From Megalonaias nervosa (taxonomy: Eukaryota; Mollusca; Bivalvia; Unionida; Unionidae), in the NCBI GenBank assembly GCA_016617855.1, contig JAECUM010016780.1, positions 1 through 64,000 of the forward strand: a stretch of DNA of 64,000 bases, given 5' to 3'. Made by a program: the position numbers and the translations under genes. The notes beneath the pieces were generated by a model. It searched no databases, was not told where the DNA came from, and saw only the letters and a list, made by a program, of their open reading frames with translations. Positions 1-12,353 of this stretch are shown one piece after another (position 1 is the stretch's first letter; the number at the start of each line of letters is the position of its first letter).

Positions 1-356
1 CTTTACTATCCATTTAAATTAAATCATTAATGAACTTTTTAATTAGTAGTGACAGTTACAACAATGTGATTATTTTATTAATACTATGTATACTCTTATT
101 TTGATATTTTGTTGCAAACTGTTATAAAATATCTTGAAAATATTTTTGAAAAATTATAGCATTGATACTTTGTTCATTGTAAATAATATTTCAATGAAGA
201 AGTTGCAATTAATTGTCATATACAAATCTGCAACATTACCAAATTCAAAGTGTGACTTTTGTCGTATTTGACTCTCATAAAAGTGAACATTCACATTGTG
301 ACTTTCTATATAGTGACTTTTTGTCCTGCAACTTTCCACATAACACACAACATAAT
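1..356. other. AT-rich DNA, no gene seen
   Basis: Low-complexity AT-rich sequence leading into the minisatellite. No coding or RNA signal is seen. Confidence 0.6.
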
Positions 357-890
357 CTGCCCAGGACTTTGCCCACACAACACAATATTATCATCTGCCC
401 AGGGCGTTGCCCACACCACACAATGTTATCTTCTGCCCAGGGCTTTGCCCACACAACACAATATTATCTTCTGCCAGGGCTTTGCACACACAACACAATA
501 TTATATTCTGCCCAGGGCTTGGCCCACACCACACAATATTATCTCCTGCCCAGGGCTTTGCCCACACAACACAATATTATCATCTGCCAGGGTTTTGCAC
601 ACACAACACAATATTATACTCTGCCCAGGGCTTGGCTCACATCACACAATATTATCTCCTGCCCAGGGCTTTTCCCACATCACCACAATATTATCTTATG
701 CCCAGGGCTTTGCCCACACCACACAATATTATCATCTGCCAGGGCTTTGCCCACACAACACAAAATTATATTCTGCCCAGGGCTTGGCCCACACCACACA
801 ATATTATCATCTGCACAGGGCTTTGCCCACACCACACAAATATTATCTTCTTCCCACACCACACAATATTATCTTCTGCCCACACCACAA
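357..890. repeat. 38-bp minisatellite, about 14 copies
   Basis: The unit is about 38 bp. It carries the core CTGCCCAGGGCTTTGCCCA followed by CACAACACAATATTATC. About 14 imperfect copies can be counted. Variants (GGCTTTG, GGCTTGG, CTGCCAGGG with three bases missing) recur in a partly regular order, which suggests that multi-unit blocks were themselves duplicated. Long open frames exist in all three forward frames only because the unit lacks stops; they are not genes. Confidence 0.95.
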
Positions 891-1228
891 TCCATCCCAA
901 GCTCAAGTTGATTAATTTTACTGTTGATTTTACTTTGTGCATTGTAAAACCTCAAGTTTGCTTCTTTTTTTCCTTATTATTATATAGCCTGGCAATTTGC
1001 ATTCCTTCTTTATAAATACTCATTCAACAGATCTTTATCATCCAATTAGTTAGAGATATCGATTTTAATAAAAAAAACTAGGAATTTATTGCATTAGTAC
1101 GTTATCAATGAACTTAATAATTCACAAGAATGGATTCCAAAAGATCATCAGGAAGGAAAACAAAATACAGATATGAATTATATGAAGGCCTCAATGTAGA
1201 TTAGAGGTATCCTTCTTAAATAAAGTCT
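891..1228. other. AT-rich spacer, no gene seen
   Basis: Plain AT-rich DNA between two tandem arrays. Nothing recognisable. Confidence 0.6.
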
Positions 1229-1285
1229 TTATTATTATTATTATTATTAATATTATTATTATTATTATCATTATTATTATTATTA

Positions 1286-1355
<70 letters not shown>

Positions 1356-1391
1356 TTGTTTAATATTATTATTATATTATTATTATTATTA

Positions 1392-1431
<40 letters not shown>

Positions 1432-1463
1432 TTTTTTATATTATATTATTATTATTATTATTA

Positions 1464-1500
<37 letters not shown>

Positions 1501-1512
1501 TTATTATTATTA

Positions 1513-1565
<53 letters not shown>
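1229..1565. repeat. (TTA)n microsatellite, about 335 bp
   Basis: Almost uninterrupted ATT/TTA trinucleotide repeat with a few TTTTA and AATT interruptions. Such tracts mutate by slippage, so length here may be an assembly approximation. Confidence 0.97.
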
Positions 1566-1568
<3 letters not shown>

Positions 1569-4500
1569 AGTATGAACAATATTCAACAATACTAAAAAAA
1601 TGTTTTAAACAGATTTCACATTTATCCAGGACAGTTGAACTTGAATTGACAGAATGATATGCAATTTCAGCCCCCATACCCACAACAGGAAAATTTGTGT
1701 CCTGGATGACCAGAGGTGGTTTCTACTCTGCTCACCTACTGTTACTTTTTCCATCTTTACAAGATATTTCTTCCTGAAACCCTTGAACTGCCATACCACA
1801 TTATATTTAAACCTGGAAGGCTAGACGTTGCAATCATTGCATTTGTGTGAAACATATTTCTCTTTAGCACATTACAATATATACTACACTGTAAGAAAAA
1901 TGCATTCCACAAAATTAGATTTCATGATATTGAAGAAACATTTTTTCAAATTATTTTAAATAAAGTGATTTTGACCCTCCCTGGGTTTCATTGATTGGTG
2001 ACATAAGATTTACACTTGAGACCAATGGAAGACTTGTATATCTTTTCTGTAATTATGTCAAAGTGTTTCCTGTAAAAAATATTTTTAAAAAAATTAAAAA
2101 CATTAAAACTCTTCAAGCTAAGCTCCGTAACTTTTCAAGGAGTGTTCAAGGTTTTGCAAGGAGTATTTTGTCAGGTAAACAAAGTCACAGGACAAGGAAG
2201 TCACAAATACACATAGAACAGAAAGTCACATGACAGTAAGTCACAAATACACATAGAACAGAAAGTCACAGGGCAGTAAGTCATAACTGAATTTTGCCAG
2301 AAAATAAGTCACAATTTGAAATTGTTTAGCAACTGAAATTTTAATGAAAAATTGCAAAATAAACATATGACACTGAGATCACAGAGGTTTATTTAAGGCT
2401 TCCATCTGACAAGAAAATTGCCAAACAAACATATAACATTGTTTAAATTCAGCCAATTTTATCTACAATTTATTTAAGGCTTCTGTTTCAAAGAAAATGG
2501 TAGTTTTGTTAAGAATATACATAAATATAAATTAAAGCTGTTGGGAAACGTGAAGAACAATTAAAAAAAATACCATGAATATACAGTTGATCATAGATTT
2601 CATCAACTGAAAAAGATATATAGGGGCAATGATTCTATTCAATCAGAATAAAGCATTGACAGAATAAGGAATGAATAAAGAACAAATTTACAAACAATGT
2701 CCTTAAACATTTTGGTTTTAAAAATAACTTCTGTAAATGGATAACAGAATATAAAAGCGTATACTAAAAAGTATTGATCAATGGTAAAATAACAAAACGT
2801 TTTCTACTATTATTATATATACTCTTTAAATTTCATTATTTATAAAAACAGTAGAAGAGAGATAAAAAGACTGATATAAAGAACTGATACATCTTGGCCA
2901 GTTCAGAAGACAAAATACATATGGGATAATAGCACAGCAAGGCACCACAACTCTTTCCACACATAAAATGAAGAAATATTGATCCCCGGCAAGGGACACA
3001 AGATCACCAAAAGAAGTGAGGAAACCAGTTGTATGGTGTAATACTTGACGAGGTGAGTACAAGCCAGTTTTTCTGAATTAATCTAGAGGCTATGAAACAA
3101 AATGAATGGAAACCTGATAACAGGAATCAAAACAAGTATGTTCCCATCCAAACAAAACAAAAGGAAAGAAACCCTAGTTAAAAATATCAAATAAACTGTC
3201 AGGATAAAAATTTGTTTTGATTTTTTATTGGGAAAAATCCTACAACAGCAGATGGGGGGAGGGCACTTACAGAAATAAAATCCTTTGAGACATTCAGACA
3301 AGAGCGGATAACCACCTATGATTACTTTTTAAACAAGTACATAAATAAAATGAAACCTTTGATATATAAGAATATAAAATAAAATTTTGGTGTCAATCTC
3401 TAATTATATTTTAAACAAGTATGTAGATAAAATGAAACCCTTATGAAATGGCTTCACTTTCCACGGCTTCAAATATGAGCATATGAGCAAAGAAACACAA
3501 ACAAAAACAACATCATATGTTTTAAGAGAATACAAAAAGCAATGTTCAAGAAATCATTCCATAATGGAAATCATCAAAAGCAACAAAGGTGGCTTTAAAC
3601 TCAGCTTTGAAGGTTACCTGTATACTAGTCATATTACAGAGGACACATCAAAGGTGAAAGTGTACACTTAGGTTCATCACTGTGTGTAGAGGTAGTTTGT
3701 CCACAGACTCTGCAATACCAAAATCCAGTTCAAAGCCAGTCCCATAATCATGCCCCTGATGAAACAACCATTAAACTAGCAAAAACATTGAACAACATGA
3801 AGAGAAATCTTTGACAAGCCATGATGCATACAGTCAGATTTTTGCAGAAGGTATATCAGCTAAACTCATGGTAATTAGGGCAAGAAGACCATTATAAAGT
3901 TCTTCATGGCATTCCACTCTTTGTCACACATATTAACAAGAGTGTAATTATTTGTTGCATTTTAGTTTTACACAAATTTACATGTTCATGTCAGCCCTCA
4001 TGGCAGACAACAGTAGACTTTTGAAAATTTTGAAACACCTGGACTGAGGAGTGCTCCAACACTCAGACAGAACTTGCAATTTCATATCTCAGCAACAAAC
4101 AACTGGGGAATTGGATTGCTGTTTACTTCTTGCCATCTTCAGATTAAAATTTTCATCCCAACCAAGTAATGATTACTTATAGACTGTTGTGTACATTTAA
4201 GGTCAATGACAACTCTGGGAAAATTAAAGTGCTATCTTTCCAATGTTCATAATTATTAATTACCGTAAGAAATTTATCTGATTGTCCATTATTACAGTGA
4301 ATAGCCAATTATCAAATCACAGAGAGAGGCTTTGACTATTTGCTTGATATTTTACTTTCCTAATGCTCTCAGAAATGTGTTGCTACTTTTATTGGAAATA
4401 AAGCTTCAATAGTACATATTGCTCTAACAATGCCAACAGTGGAAAGTGAAAATTCCGTTCGATGCAATATGTCATACAATTTAGTATATGGACCACTCAG

Positions 4501-4739
4501 CACAGCAGTTTAATTCCTTAATCTGTTTTGCTAGTCAGGAAGCCAGGATTACAAGCTATTATGACTGAAGTTCAAGGCAGTTCAACACCCAGCTAACAGA
4601 AATTTACCATTTCATGATTGTTTTGTCAGATGAGGGTGTTGAAATCTTTAGATTTTATAACTATAGTTAAATATATGGAAAAGAATAATATTTATGTTCA
4701 TAAAAAGAATGTCCAACAGGAGGATGGATTTTGTAATCA
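1566..4739. other. Anonymous AT-rich DNA
   Basis: About 3.2 kb with no convincing exon, RNA gene or transposon core on either strand. The longest open frames are about 80 codons or less and have no recognisable motif. It contains the short tandem block listed at 2182-2283. Confidence 0.5.
2182..2283. repeat. Short ~40-bp tandem duplication
   Basis: The segment with AGTCACAAATACACATAGA then ACAGAAAGTCACA occurs at 2199 and again at 2239. Further AAGTCACA words lie on either side. It looks like a small decayed tandem array. Confidence 0.8.
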
Positions 4740-4975
4740 GTCATTAACAAGGACTTCCAGTGGCCTGATACATACATAGATGGGCTTCCAGATGCCTGGT
4801 ACAGATAGAGAAGGGCTTCTAGAGGCAGATATAGACATAGAAGGGCTTCCAGAGGCCTTGTATAGATATAGGTCTTCTAGAGGCATGATACAAGCACAGA
4901 GGGGCCTACAGAAGCCTGATACATACAGAGAAGGGCTTCCAAAGACCTGATGTATACACAGAAGGGCTTCAGAAA
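4740..4975. repeat. Imperfect ~35-40-bp minisatellite
   Basis: Repeated words GGGCTTCCAGAGGCCTGAT and ATACATAGA recur about six times with substitutions and small gaps. Example starts lie near 4783, 4814, 4847, 4932 and 4963. Confidence 0.75.
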
Positions 4976-5635
4976 TTTATTAGCCATTACCGCATGAACT
5001 TTCAAAAAAAATTAATTTAGCCATTGGATGTTGATGAAATTTATTATAAAACACTAAAATCATAAATAATAACAAAATGCTGTAATAATGCATGAACTGA
5101 TGTACCAGTACAGACTCTTACCATACAAAATTATTTTATATTTTTCTTACAATTTTAACAATTTCAAAATTATTTCTCAGCAGACAACTAAGGTCTTGAA
5201 ATACACAACACCTAGCAGGCATATTTGTTCATGTCTGACAGTGAACTCCCTCCCAAAATAGTATTTTTGTGGTAAATAATCAAGGCTTTTCTTCCTTCAG
5301 TTCCAATTCATCTTCATTTCTCTAAGGTCTAGTACATGTAATGATGCTGACACATCACATGACACATCACATGTTGGAAGGGCATGATGTCAGGATTAGG
5401 GTCACTGAAGTAATTGGCCAAGGGCAATCATTTGTTTCTACATTCTGACACAGATTAGGAGGCAGACTTTCACACCTGCATTATGGTTTGGGGCCAAAGT
5501 GTGTATAAATGATTAGAAACATATAATTGCTAAAAATAATTGTATGGAATTATTACATAAGACATGCAGAGTTAGTGACCAGTCATTTTAGATTATCATT
5601 CGGACAAGACCAGCAAAACTGCATTTTGGTAACTG
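4976..5635. other. Anonymous DNA
   Basis: No gene or repeat is recognised. The word ACATCACATG is duplicated at about 5350. Confidence 0.5.
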
Positions 5636-5712
5636 ATACATACATACATACATACCATACATACATACATACATACATACATGTTGAAGGGCTGGATCTG
5701 TATGTGTATATA

Positions 5713-5786
<74 letters not shown>
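5636..5786. repeat. (CATA)n followed by (TA)n microsatellite
   Basis: About 47 bp of CATA repeat, a 17-bp spacer, then about 87 bp of TA/TG alternation. Short open frames encoding IYIYIY on both strands are artefacts of this tract. Confidence 0.95.
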
Positions 5787-5791
<5 letters not shown>

Positions 5792-5811
5792 AACAACACC
5801 AACATGTACAA

Positions 5812-5846
5812 TGTGTGACCGGTTTCGCTTTATTGCTTCATCAGAC
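5812..5846 (-). ncRNA. Hammerhead-ribozyme-like core of a Penelope-type element
   Basis: Read on the minus strand, the segment gives CTGATGA at 5844-5838, a short spacer, then GAAAC and the palindrome ACCGGT followed by C. These are the conserved C3-A9 and G12-A14 core blocks and the minimal helix III with a GUC cleavage site of the type I hammerheads known from Penelope-like elements. Cleavage would fall between 5817 and 5816. Helix II is weak (AGC against AGC with an A opposite C) and only about two pairs of helix I form, so it is probably decayed. It lies antisense to the reverse transcriptase fragment that follows. Confidence 0.55.
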
Positions 5847-6060
5847 TGAATTCAAACTGAATTCAATATCACTGCTTAAGTCATTAAATATATTCTGTTT
5901 CTAAGTCATCAATGATATAAACAATATGACATAAACAAGATGACATCATAGCTTACATTTTGAACCTAATTGTTTTATTCTTGGACATGGAAATATGTAT
6001 ATACTGTACAGATAAATGATATTTTAATACATAAAAATACATAAGACTGGATCTTAGAAA

Positions 6061-7165
6061 CTGAAAATTTGAAAATGACTTTCTAAATAAATGCCTCTCA
6101 AAACAAGATTTTTGGATGATATATTTATGGTTTGGAGTTATTCATTAGAAGACCTTTATTATTTTACAGACTGTTTAAACAATTTACATCCAACAATAAA
6201 ATTTACGTTCAATGTGTCTTCAGCTAAAATATCATTTTTGGACGTAAAGGTCGTGAAAAATGAAAACAATGACATCACAACCATGGTTCATGTTAAAAAC
6301 TGAATATTCATCAATATGTTGAATATTCTTCATGTCATCCCAAATCATGTAAAAGCAGGATACCATATAATCAAGCAAAAAGATACAGAAAAATTATTTC
6401 GGATGACACTGTTTTTAAATCATCTTTGACAGAGTTAGGTCATCATTTTTTAAATAGAAATTACCCTATTGACACATTAACATTGCTTTCCAAAAAGTAT
6501 CTTCTCTTACACAACTTGAATCTTTACAATGTAAAATCAAAAACAGAAATGAAGATATCATTACTTTTGCTATTGACTATAATCCAACTTTGCCTAATAT
6601 AGGTAAAATCAATAAATATTGGGATTTATTAAAATTATCATGTAAAGAAAGTGTTAAATTGCTACATGAAAGCAAACCCACACTTGCTTATAAAAGGACT
6701 AAAAATCTTAAATACTTCCTAATTAATTCTAAACTAGAAAAAACATCATATAAAAAGGGATCATTAACTAAATGTAATAGACCAAGATGTTCGCACTGTT
6801 CTTTTATTAATGAAAATACTTCTTTCAATAGCAATAATACAAAAGAAGCATTTATTATGCATTGTGATACTAATTGTGCAACATCAAATGTTATTTATTT
6901 GATCACATGCAAAAAATGTGGAATCCAATATATTGGACAAATCAGTCAACAAATATCTAAACTTATGAACCAACATAGATCAGACATAAAAAATTATATT
7001 GATCAATCATTTTCATCTCATGTTGCCGCACATTTTAACAAGAGTTCCCATACTTTGCAAGATTTCTCCTTTCAACCTATTGTTATAGCTGATTCTGAGA
7101 TGGAACGTCTACTAAAGGAAACCTACTGGATTCACCATCTTAATACGGTATATGAAAAGGTCTAA
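6061..7165 (+). pseudogene. Penelope-like element: reverse transcriptase end plus GIY-YIG endonuclease
   Basis: This is a 5'-truncated retroelement gene. Translation from 6091 gives the catalytic RT block FLDDIFMVW, then LHPTIKFTF and ISFLDV, which are typical of Penelope-like RTs. A stop follows at 6301-6303. The reading continues in other frames with SCHPKSCKS and FLNRNYPIDTL. The stretch 6590-7165 is open for 191 codons. It has a CxRxxCxHC metal-binding linker, VIYLITCKKCGIQYIGQ (the GIY-YIG start with its CxxC insertion), the Q-H-R helix and the C-terminal ERLLKETYWIHHLNT. Only the last third of a full element (usually 700-900 codons) is present. Several frameshifts make it non-functional. 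The antisense hammerhead-like core about 230 bp upstream is probably part of the same insertion. Confidence 0.9.
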
Positions 7166-7600
7166 ATTACAAAACTCTATATGACATTCATTAATCAAAC
7201 TATTTTTTTTTTAAATTATGTCCCCTGTTTACAATTAGTTAAGAATATTTATATATTAATTTAATTTACAGAATAACTTAACTAGTGAAAGTATAAACTA
7301 ATATCATAAAAATAAGTTTACTAATTCTTTAAAAATCAAAGGGCATTTTAAAATTAATTCTCAATATATTATGAATTATTATTTGTAAAATACTTATTTA
7401 TTTTATGATCATAAGTATTATGCAGACTATAATTTTTATTATATAATTTGAGTTTTGATGAAATACTGAACATTTGCCAATAATATATCAAGGTATAATA
7501 TATCATATTTTTTTAAAAAAGATTCTGTGTTATCACAATAATGGATTATACAAAGATTCCTAGGATTTTACTAGGATTTATAGATCTCACAGGTAGAAAG
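7166..7600. other. Very AT-rich spacer
   Basis: AT-rich tail or flank between the Penelope fragment and the LINE. No coding signal; the exact 3' end of the Penelope insertion is not visible. Confidence 0.5.
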
Positions 7601-7739
7601 TAGTATTAGTATTAGTATTCACTTTGTTGGGAAATTATTTTGTTTGTGTAGTGATAAACCCTGTTTTGTGTTTTACACAATTTCATTTCTGGTGCAATTT
7701 ATCTTGGCACACTAACAGTGGGCAATTCTTCTAGCAAAG

Positions 7740-9124
7740 ATGGCCATCGCATTTGCCAAGATGGACAAATTGCAAGGAGGGAAAATCAAAACCTACTTTC
7801 CTACTGAAATGAAGTTAACTAATCAGGGAAGAATGTTACTGGCGTACAGAAGGCCAGGAGTGCAAGTTCTGGACTTATCTAACTTTACGGATACAGAAAG
7901 GCCCAGGCCTGCGGAAATTCTACAGAGGTTAGTAGCGAAGGGACTGAAACCAGAAAATATAGAGGGTTTGCAGAACGGAGGGCGAGGGCTATTCTTTATT
8001 TTCCCTCATGGAGAGAAACCCTTGTACAAAACTGGACAACTCCTTGAAATCAAAGGGAAAGAAGCGAAAATTTACACTCCACCACCCCTAATAAAGAAAT
8101 TAGGGGAGAAATCAATTGACGTTCACATATCTGGACTTCCTCTAGAAGTGCCAACTAAAAAGCTACTAGAAAAAATAGAGCGAAAATTTGGGGTACAATC
8201 CATGGGACAGCAAATGGCCACGTACTGTGGTTTTCCCAAAGTTCTTCCTGGAATAAGAACAATTACCCTGTCGGAATTGGATGCCAGGAAGATACCTGCA
8301 AATTTTTATGTTATGGGCTTCCTAGTGAAAACATGGTACAAAGGCTGCCAATATGCGAGAGAGTGTTACAAATGCGGTAACACAGGCCATCTGCAGAGAG
8401 ATTGCTCGCATCAGGGAGTGACGCAAGGCCCCAAAATGAACACATATGCCGCGGCAATCCAAAAATGCAAGATACTGCAGCTAAAGATGTGCCAGAACCA
8501 GTGGAAATGATAGTGGATGCAGAACCTGAGAAAAAAAACTCAGACAAACAATCAAGACACGAATATAGAAAAGGTGGTAGAAGGTAAATCCACAACCCTG
8601 ACTGACAGTGTGGACTCAAGTCTGGATATTTCATCCAAAAATACAGAAGACTGGAAGGATGCAAGCCAGACGAGTTCGGCGGAAAAAAAAAAAGAGCCAA
8701 AGCAAGAGCGAGGAAAATACAGAGAGAAAAGGAAATGAAGATCAAAGAAAGCCAACAAGTGAAAAATAAAACAAACTCTTTTGAATCCGAAGAACAAAAC
8801 TCGGGGAAAGAAATTTTGGACAACTCAGATAGTATGACATCCCAAACTAATAAAACAATAGAAGAATCAGTGACAATGGATTCGCCGCCGAAAATGCAGG
8901 AAGAAGTGGAGAAAGATTCCTCAACTCCATTTCTCCCTTTAAAAAGAAAGAGATCAGCCTCAACTCCGAGGACACCATCCGAACCGGAAATCATGGATCT
9001 AATCAAGGAGGCAAGGAACGAAAAGGAAAAAAGGGCAATATCTCTGACCAGAGAATCGCAAAGAAAAGAATCACAACGAAAAGCAATCAGCCTGGATTAC
9101 AGAGCTAAAAGAATTGCCCACTGA
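7740..9124 (+). pseudogene. LINE ORF1, gag-like protein with zinc knuckle
   Basis: The reading starts at ATG 7740 and is open to 8510 (256 codons). It includes a CCHC zinc knuckle, CYKCGNTGHLQRDC, at 8364-8405, the nucleic-acid-binding motif of ORF1 proteins in Tx1-type and related LINEs. The conceptual protein then changes frame three times: near the A5 run at 8461-8465, at the A8 run at 8531-8538 and at the A11 run at 8683-8693. It ends at 9124. The part after the knuckle is rich in K, E, S and T and looks disordered. The role in the family is to bind element RNA and form the ribonucleoprotein. The breaks make this copy dead. Each shift sits in a homopolymer, so either slippage mutation or sequencing error could be the cause. 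Confidence 0.85.
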
Positions 9125-9190
9125 TAGAAAATTTCTAATATTAATGAAATTTATAAATCAAAAGAAAATTAACACTTATACATAGCCAAG

Positions 9191-11452
9191 ATGGAGGGTT
9201 TGAACCTTCAAATCTTGACTATGAATATTAATGGAATAAAAAATAAAGTAGAAAAATTAATAGCAATAGCCAAATTGTATGATATTATTTTGTTACAAGA
9301 GACACATGGGTTGGTCGAAGACATAGTGAAAAAACTAGAGCAAGATTTGGATGCCATAGTTATCACTAGTAACCACCCTGCAAAAAAACATAGCAGGGGT
9401 GGCAACAATTGTCCGGCGATCCGCCAAAGATTTAAACTTTGAAGATAAAACCAAAAAAAAAGAATTACAGGGAAGGTTAATATATATTGTTTTAAACAAC
9501 TGGAATATATTTCATGTATATATGCCTGCTGGAGGAATTAGTCCCAAGAAAATTAACTTTATTACGACAGTAAACCAATATATACAACATTTTGCAACGG
9601 AGCCTGTTCTAATAGGAGGAGATTTTAATTGGGTTTATAACGAACTTGATAAAAGCAAAAATTTGTCAGATTCAGATGGAGCAATGAGTAAATGGGTTAA
9701 GACCTTTTTAAAAACAAATAATGTAATAGATACATACAGGTGGATAAATAAAGATGCCAAAATCTATACATATATCTACGATAAAACCAAAGGCAGCAGA
9801 TTAGACACCTTTTATATCTCAGAAAATCATATTTCAACAGTACAAAACTGTAAGATACTTGAGGATGCTTTGGCAGACCACAAACCCGTGCTTTTGGAAA
9901 TAAAGACAGTAAACAGAGTTAAATGGGGATTAGGGATATGAAAGTTAAACAATACTCACCTACTAGATGCAGATTATGTCGAGACTATAAAAATACACTT
10001 GAATAGATTTAAAGAAGGAAAACGAGGGGACATAATTAATGATTGGGAAGTGCTGAAAAAGGAAATTAAACGATTAACTAAGTACCATAGCAAAACAAAG
10101 AGTATACAAAAACATTGGCTTCATAAAACATATATAGAAATACAAAAGAAGGAAAGGCCACTTTTAGAAGAGGATGATAAAATTATAAGACAATGGGAAG
10201 GAATGGAAAAAGATAAAACAGAAGGATGTAAAATAAGGGTGGGGAAATTTGGAAATTTATATAAAAAAAGGGAGGGGACTATATAGAAGGCTAGAGATTA
10301 AAAGGGGGGAACATAAGAAAACTGAAGAGATGAGAATAGGAAATATGATTTATAATGACAAAATGAATATTTTAAGCAATATACAGCAATACTATGCAAA
10401 CATTTTTAAATCACAAAATATAAATAGGGACATAGTTCTCAAATACGTTCCAGAGACGAATTATAACCAAATTTTGCCGAACCAAAGGGAAAACTGTGAT
10501 GCTTTTATCACTGCTGAAGAAATTATAAATGCAATAAACGATCTAAAAAAAGGAACATCACCAGACTCTGATGGGTTAACATCTAATTTCTACATTAATT
10601 TTAAAAGAGAAATAGTAGATATATTAGAACTACTGTATAATAATATTCTACTCTATGGAGACATGCCTAAAACCCTAAGAGAAGGTATTATTACGCTTAT
10701 TTTTAAAGGAAAAGGGGATAGAATAGATATCAAAAACTGGAGACCTATTAAGTTATTGAACACCGACTATAAAATCTTAAGATAATCACTAATAGAATAA
10801 GAAAATGTTTAAATAATATAATATATTTGAACCAAAGCTGTGGAGGACTAGGGAGGAAAATTTTAAATAATACGCTCTCGATTGAGGCAATCATAGAACT
10901 TTTAAAAAATAAAAATGAAAGAGGAGTTATGTACCTATTCGACCAAGAAAAGGCCTTCAATAAAATTGAACATGACTTTATTTTTACAGTTTTAAAAAAA
11001 TGCGGGTTTGGGAACAATATTATAAATTGGGATAAAGCAATGTACAAAAACATCACTTCCAAAATAACAATTAATGGAGCTCTCTCAAAAGAATTTACTT
11101 TACACCTCTCAGTCAGGCAGGGCTGCCCCCTGTCTATGATTTTATATGTTATTGCAATTGAAGCCCTGAATATAAATATTAAAAATAACAACCACATTCA
11201 AGGGATTAAAATACCTAATATGAAGGAAGAATTAAAAACTATACTTCATGCAGACAACTGCACAAACTTTACCAGAGACGAATTCTCTTTTAAACACTTA
11301 CAAGACGAATTCACTAAATTTTGAAAGGCCTCTGGCTCAGTAATTAATCATGATAAGACAGAAATTTTATTAATAGGTAAATGGAGGGGAAATCACCCTG
11401 GTCTCCCCCCAAATCTGATCAAAACTCAGGTCAAAGCACTAGGAATTTTCTT
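9191..11452 (+). pseudogene. LINE ORF2, AP-like endonuclease and reverse transcriptase
   Basis: ATG at 9191 starts an exonuclease-endonuclease-phosphatase domain. Its blocks are MNINGIK, LLQETH, GGDFNWV, GSRLDTFYIS and ADHKPV, which carry the expected N, E, D/N, D and H residues. A frameshift falls in the A7 run at 9382-9388. A TGA at 9939-9941 sits where the family has tryptophan. A second A7 run at 10263-10269 shifts frame again. The RT follows from about 10450, with LRxxxITLIFKGKG, NWRPIKLLNTDYKIL and RQGCPLS. The catalytic YADD box is altered to HADN at 11247-11258. Another TGA for W lies at 11322-11324. The gene is therefore both frame-broken and catalytically mutated. Confidence 0.88.
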
Positions 11453-12353
11453 CCGGCCGCTCCAGATCTCCCCCCAAACACACACATCCATATCTACTCT
11501 ACACTCTCTCTACTTTAACTATCTTTCCTCAAACACACACTAAAACGAGAAAGGGTCCAAAACCGGGAAGTCAGTATCGATCCTAGATCACAACTGATTT
11601 CCCGAGTGAAGGATCCACTAAAGGTAAATAATAACTACGGAGAAATTTGACCTATCTTGCCAGCCCTCACAAAAACACAAATACTAGCGTACAGAACAAA
11701 TAGCAAATACACATAACACACACAGGGCACCATAGATCCTTGGCAAGGATCACCAAAAATTAAATAGACTCCAAATCCAGCAACGGAGAAGGAGTCTTTG
11801 TATCTACACACTAGAATAAGGACTGTGTTTAATCCCTAGACAAAATTTACAAAACTGAAATTTATAAAATGAACACATATTGCACATACACTTTGGGAAA
11901 AAAAAATAAACATAAAAACCCGTTAACTTTTGGCACTACAGGGTTCCTCAGATGATGCTAATCCTGAGAGGGACCACACCAATAATATATATTTTTTTAA
12001 AAATGTGCATTATACATAATAAAAATGTTAATAAAACTGTTTATCTCTATTTATTCATAAATAGTATAGTAAACAGCCTTAGGGTAGGTGTTGAATCATC
12101 ACAGAGTGGTCAAACCTGGCAGACTTTAGAGCATAAGGCAACGTTATTAAAGATTTCAATGATTGTGAGTTCATCGAGATAGTTCCCGAATGTCATCATC
12201 AGCTGCCATATTTGTGGTTAGCTGGCAGATTTACCATTGACTTTATATGGTGTAAGGAAGCTGAAATAAATTCATTGAATCTCAAGATACTTTTACAAAA
12301 ATTACATATATAAACAGAATGCAAATCAAGCTTTCTGTTAGTATCTATATATG
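11453..12353. other. Non-coding DNA, perhaps other element remains
   Basis: From about 11453 the sequence turns abruptly richer in C, with many CACACA words, and no longer matches LINE coding. No ORF or known motif is recognised. The abrupt junction suggests another repeat or a rearrangement replaced the LINE 3' end. Confidence 0.45.

Larger units (their letters stand above)
7601..11452 (+). mobile_element. Tx1/L1-clade LINE, 3'-truncated and inactive
   Basis: Two consecutive ORFs on the plus strand, a zinc-knuckle ORF1 and an endonuclease-RT ORF2, define a non-LTR retrotransposon. A leader of about 140 bp with no long ORF precedes ORF1. The similarity to ORF2 stops near 11452, just after the RT thumb-side block KALGIFF, so the C-terminal part, 3' UTR and tail are missing. 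Truncation at the 3' end is unusual for LINE insertion (5' truncation is the rule). A later deletion or replacement of the 3' part is therefore likely. The clade call rests on the RT block RQGCPLS followed by IAIEAL, and on the WKLNN-like linker after the endonuclease. Confidence 0.85.

Noticed and set aside
213..1015. Three overlapping open frames of 200-232 codons
   Set aside because: They are produced by a 38-bp tandem repeat without stops. Their proteins are simple repeats of the unit.
5527..5811. Open frames rich in I-Y on both strands
   Set aside because: They translate the (TA)n and (CATA)n microsatellites.
8311..9006. A 231-codon minus-strand open frame
   Set aside because: It is antisense to LINE ORF1. 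Its codons mirror the K/E/S-rich plus-strand protein and no motif is present.
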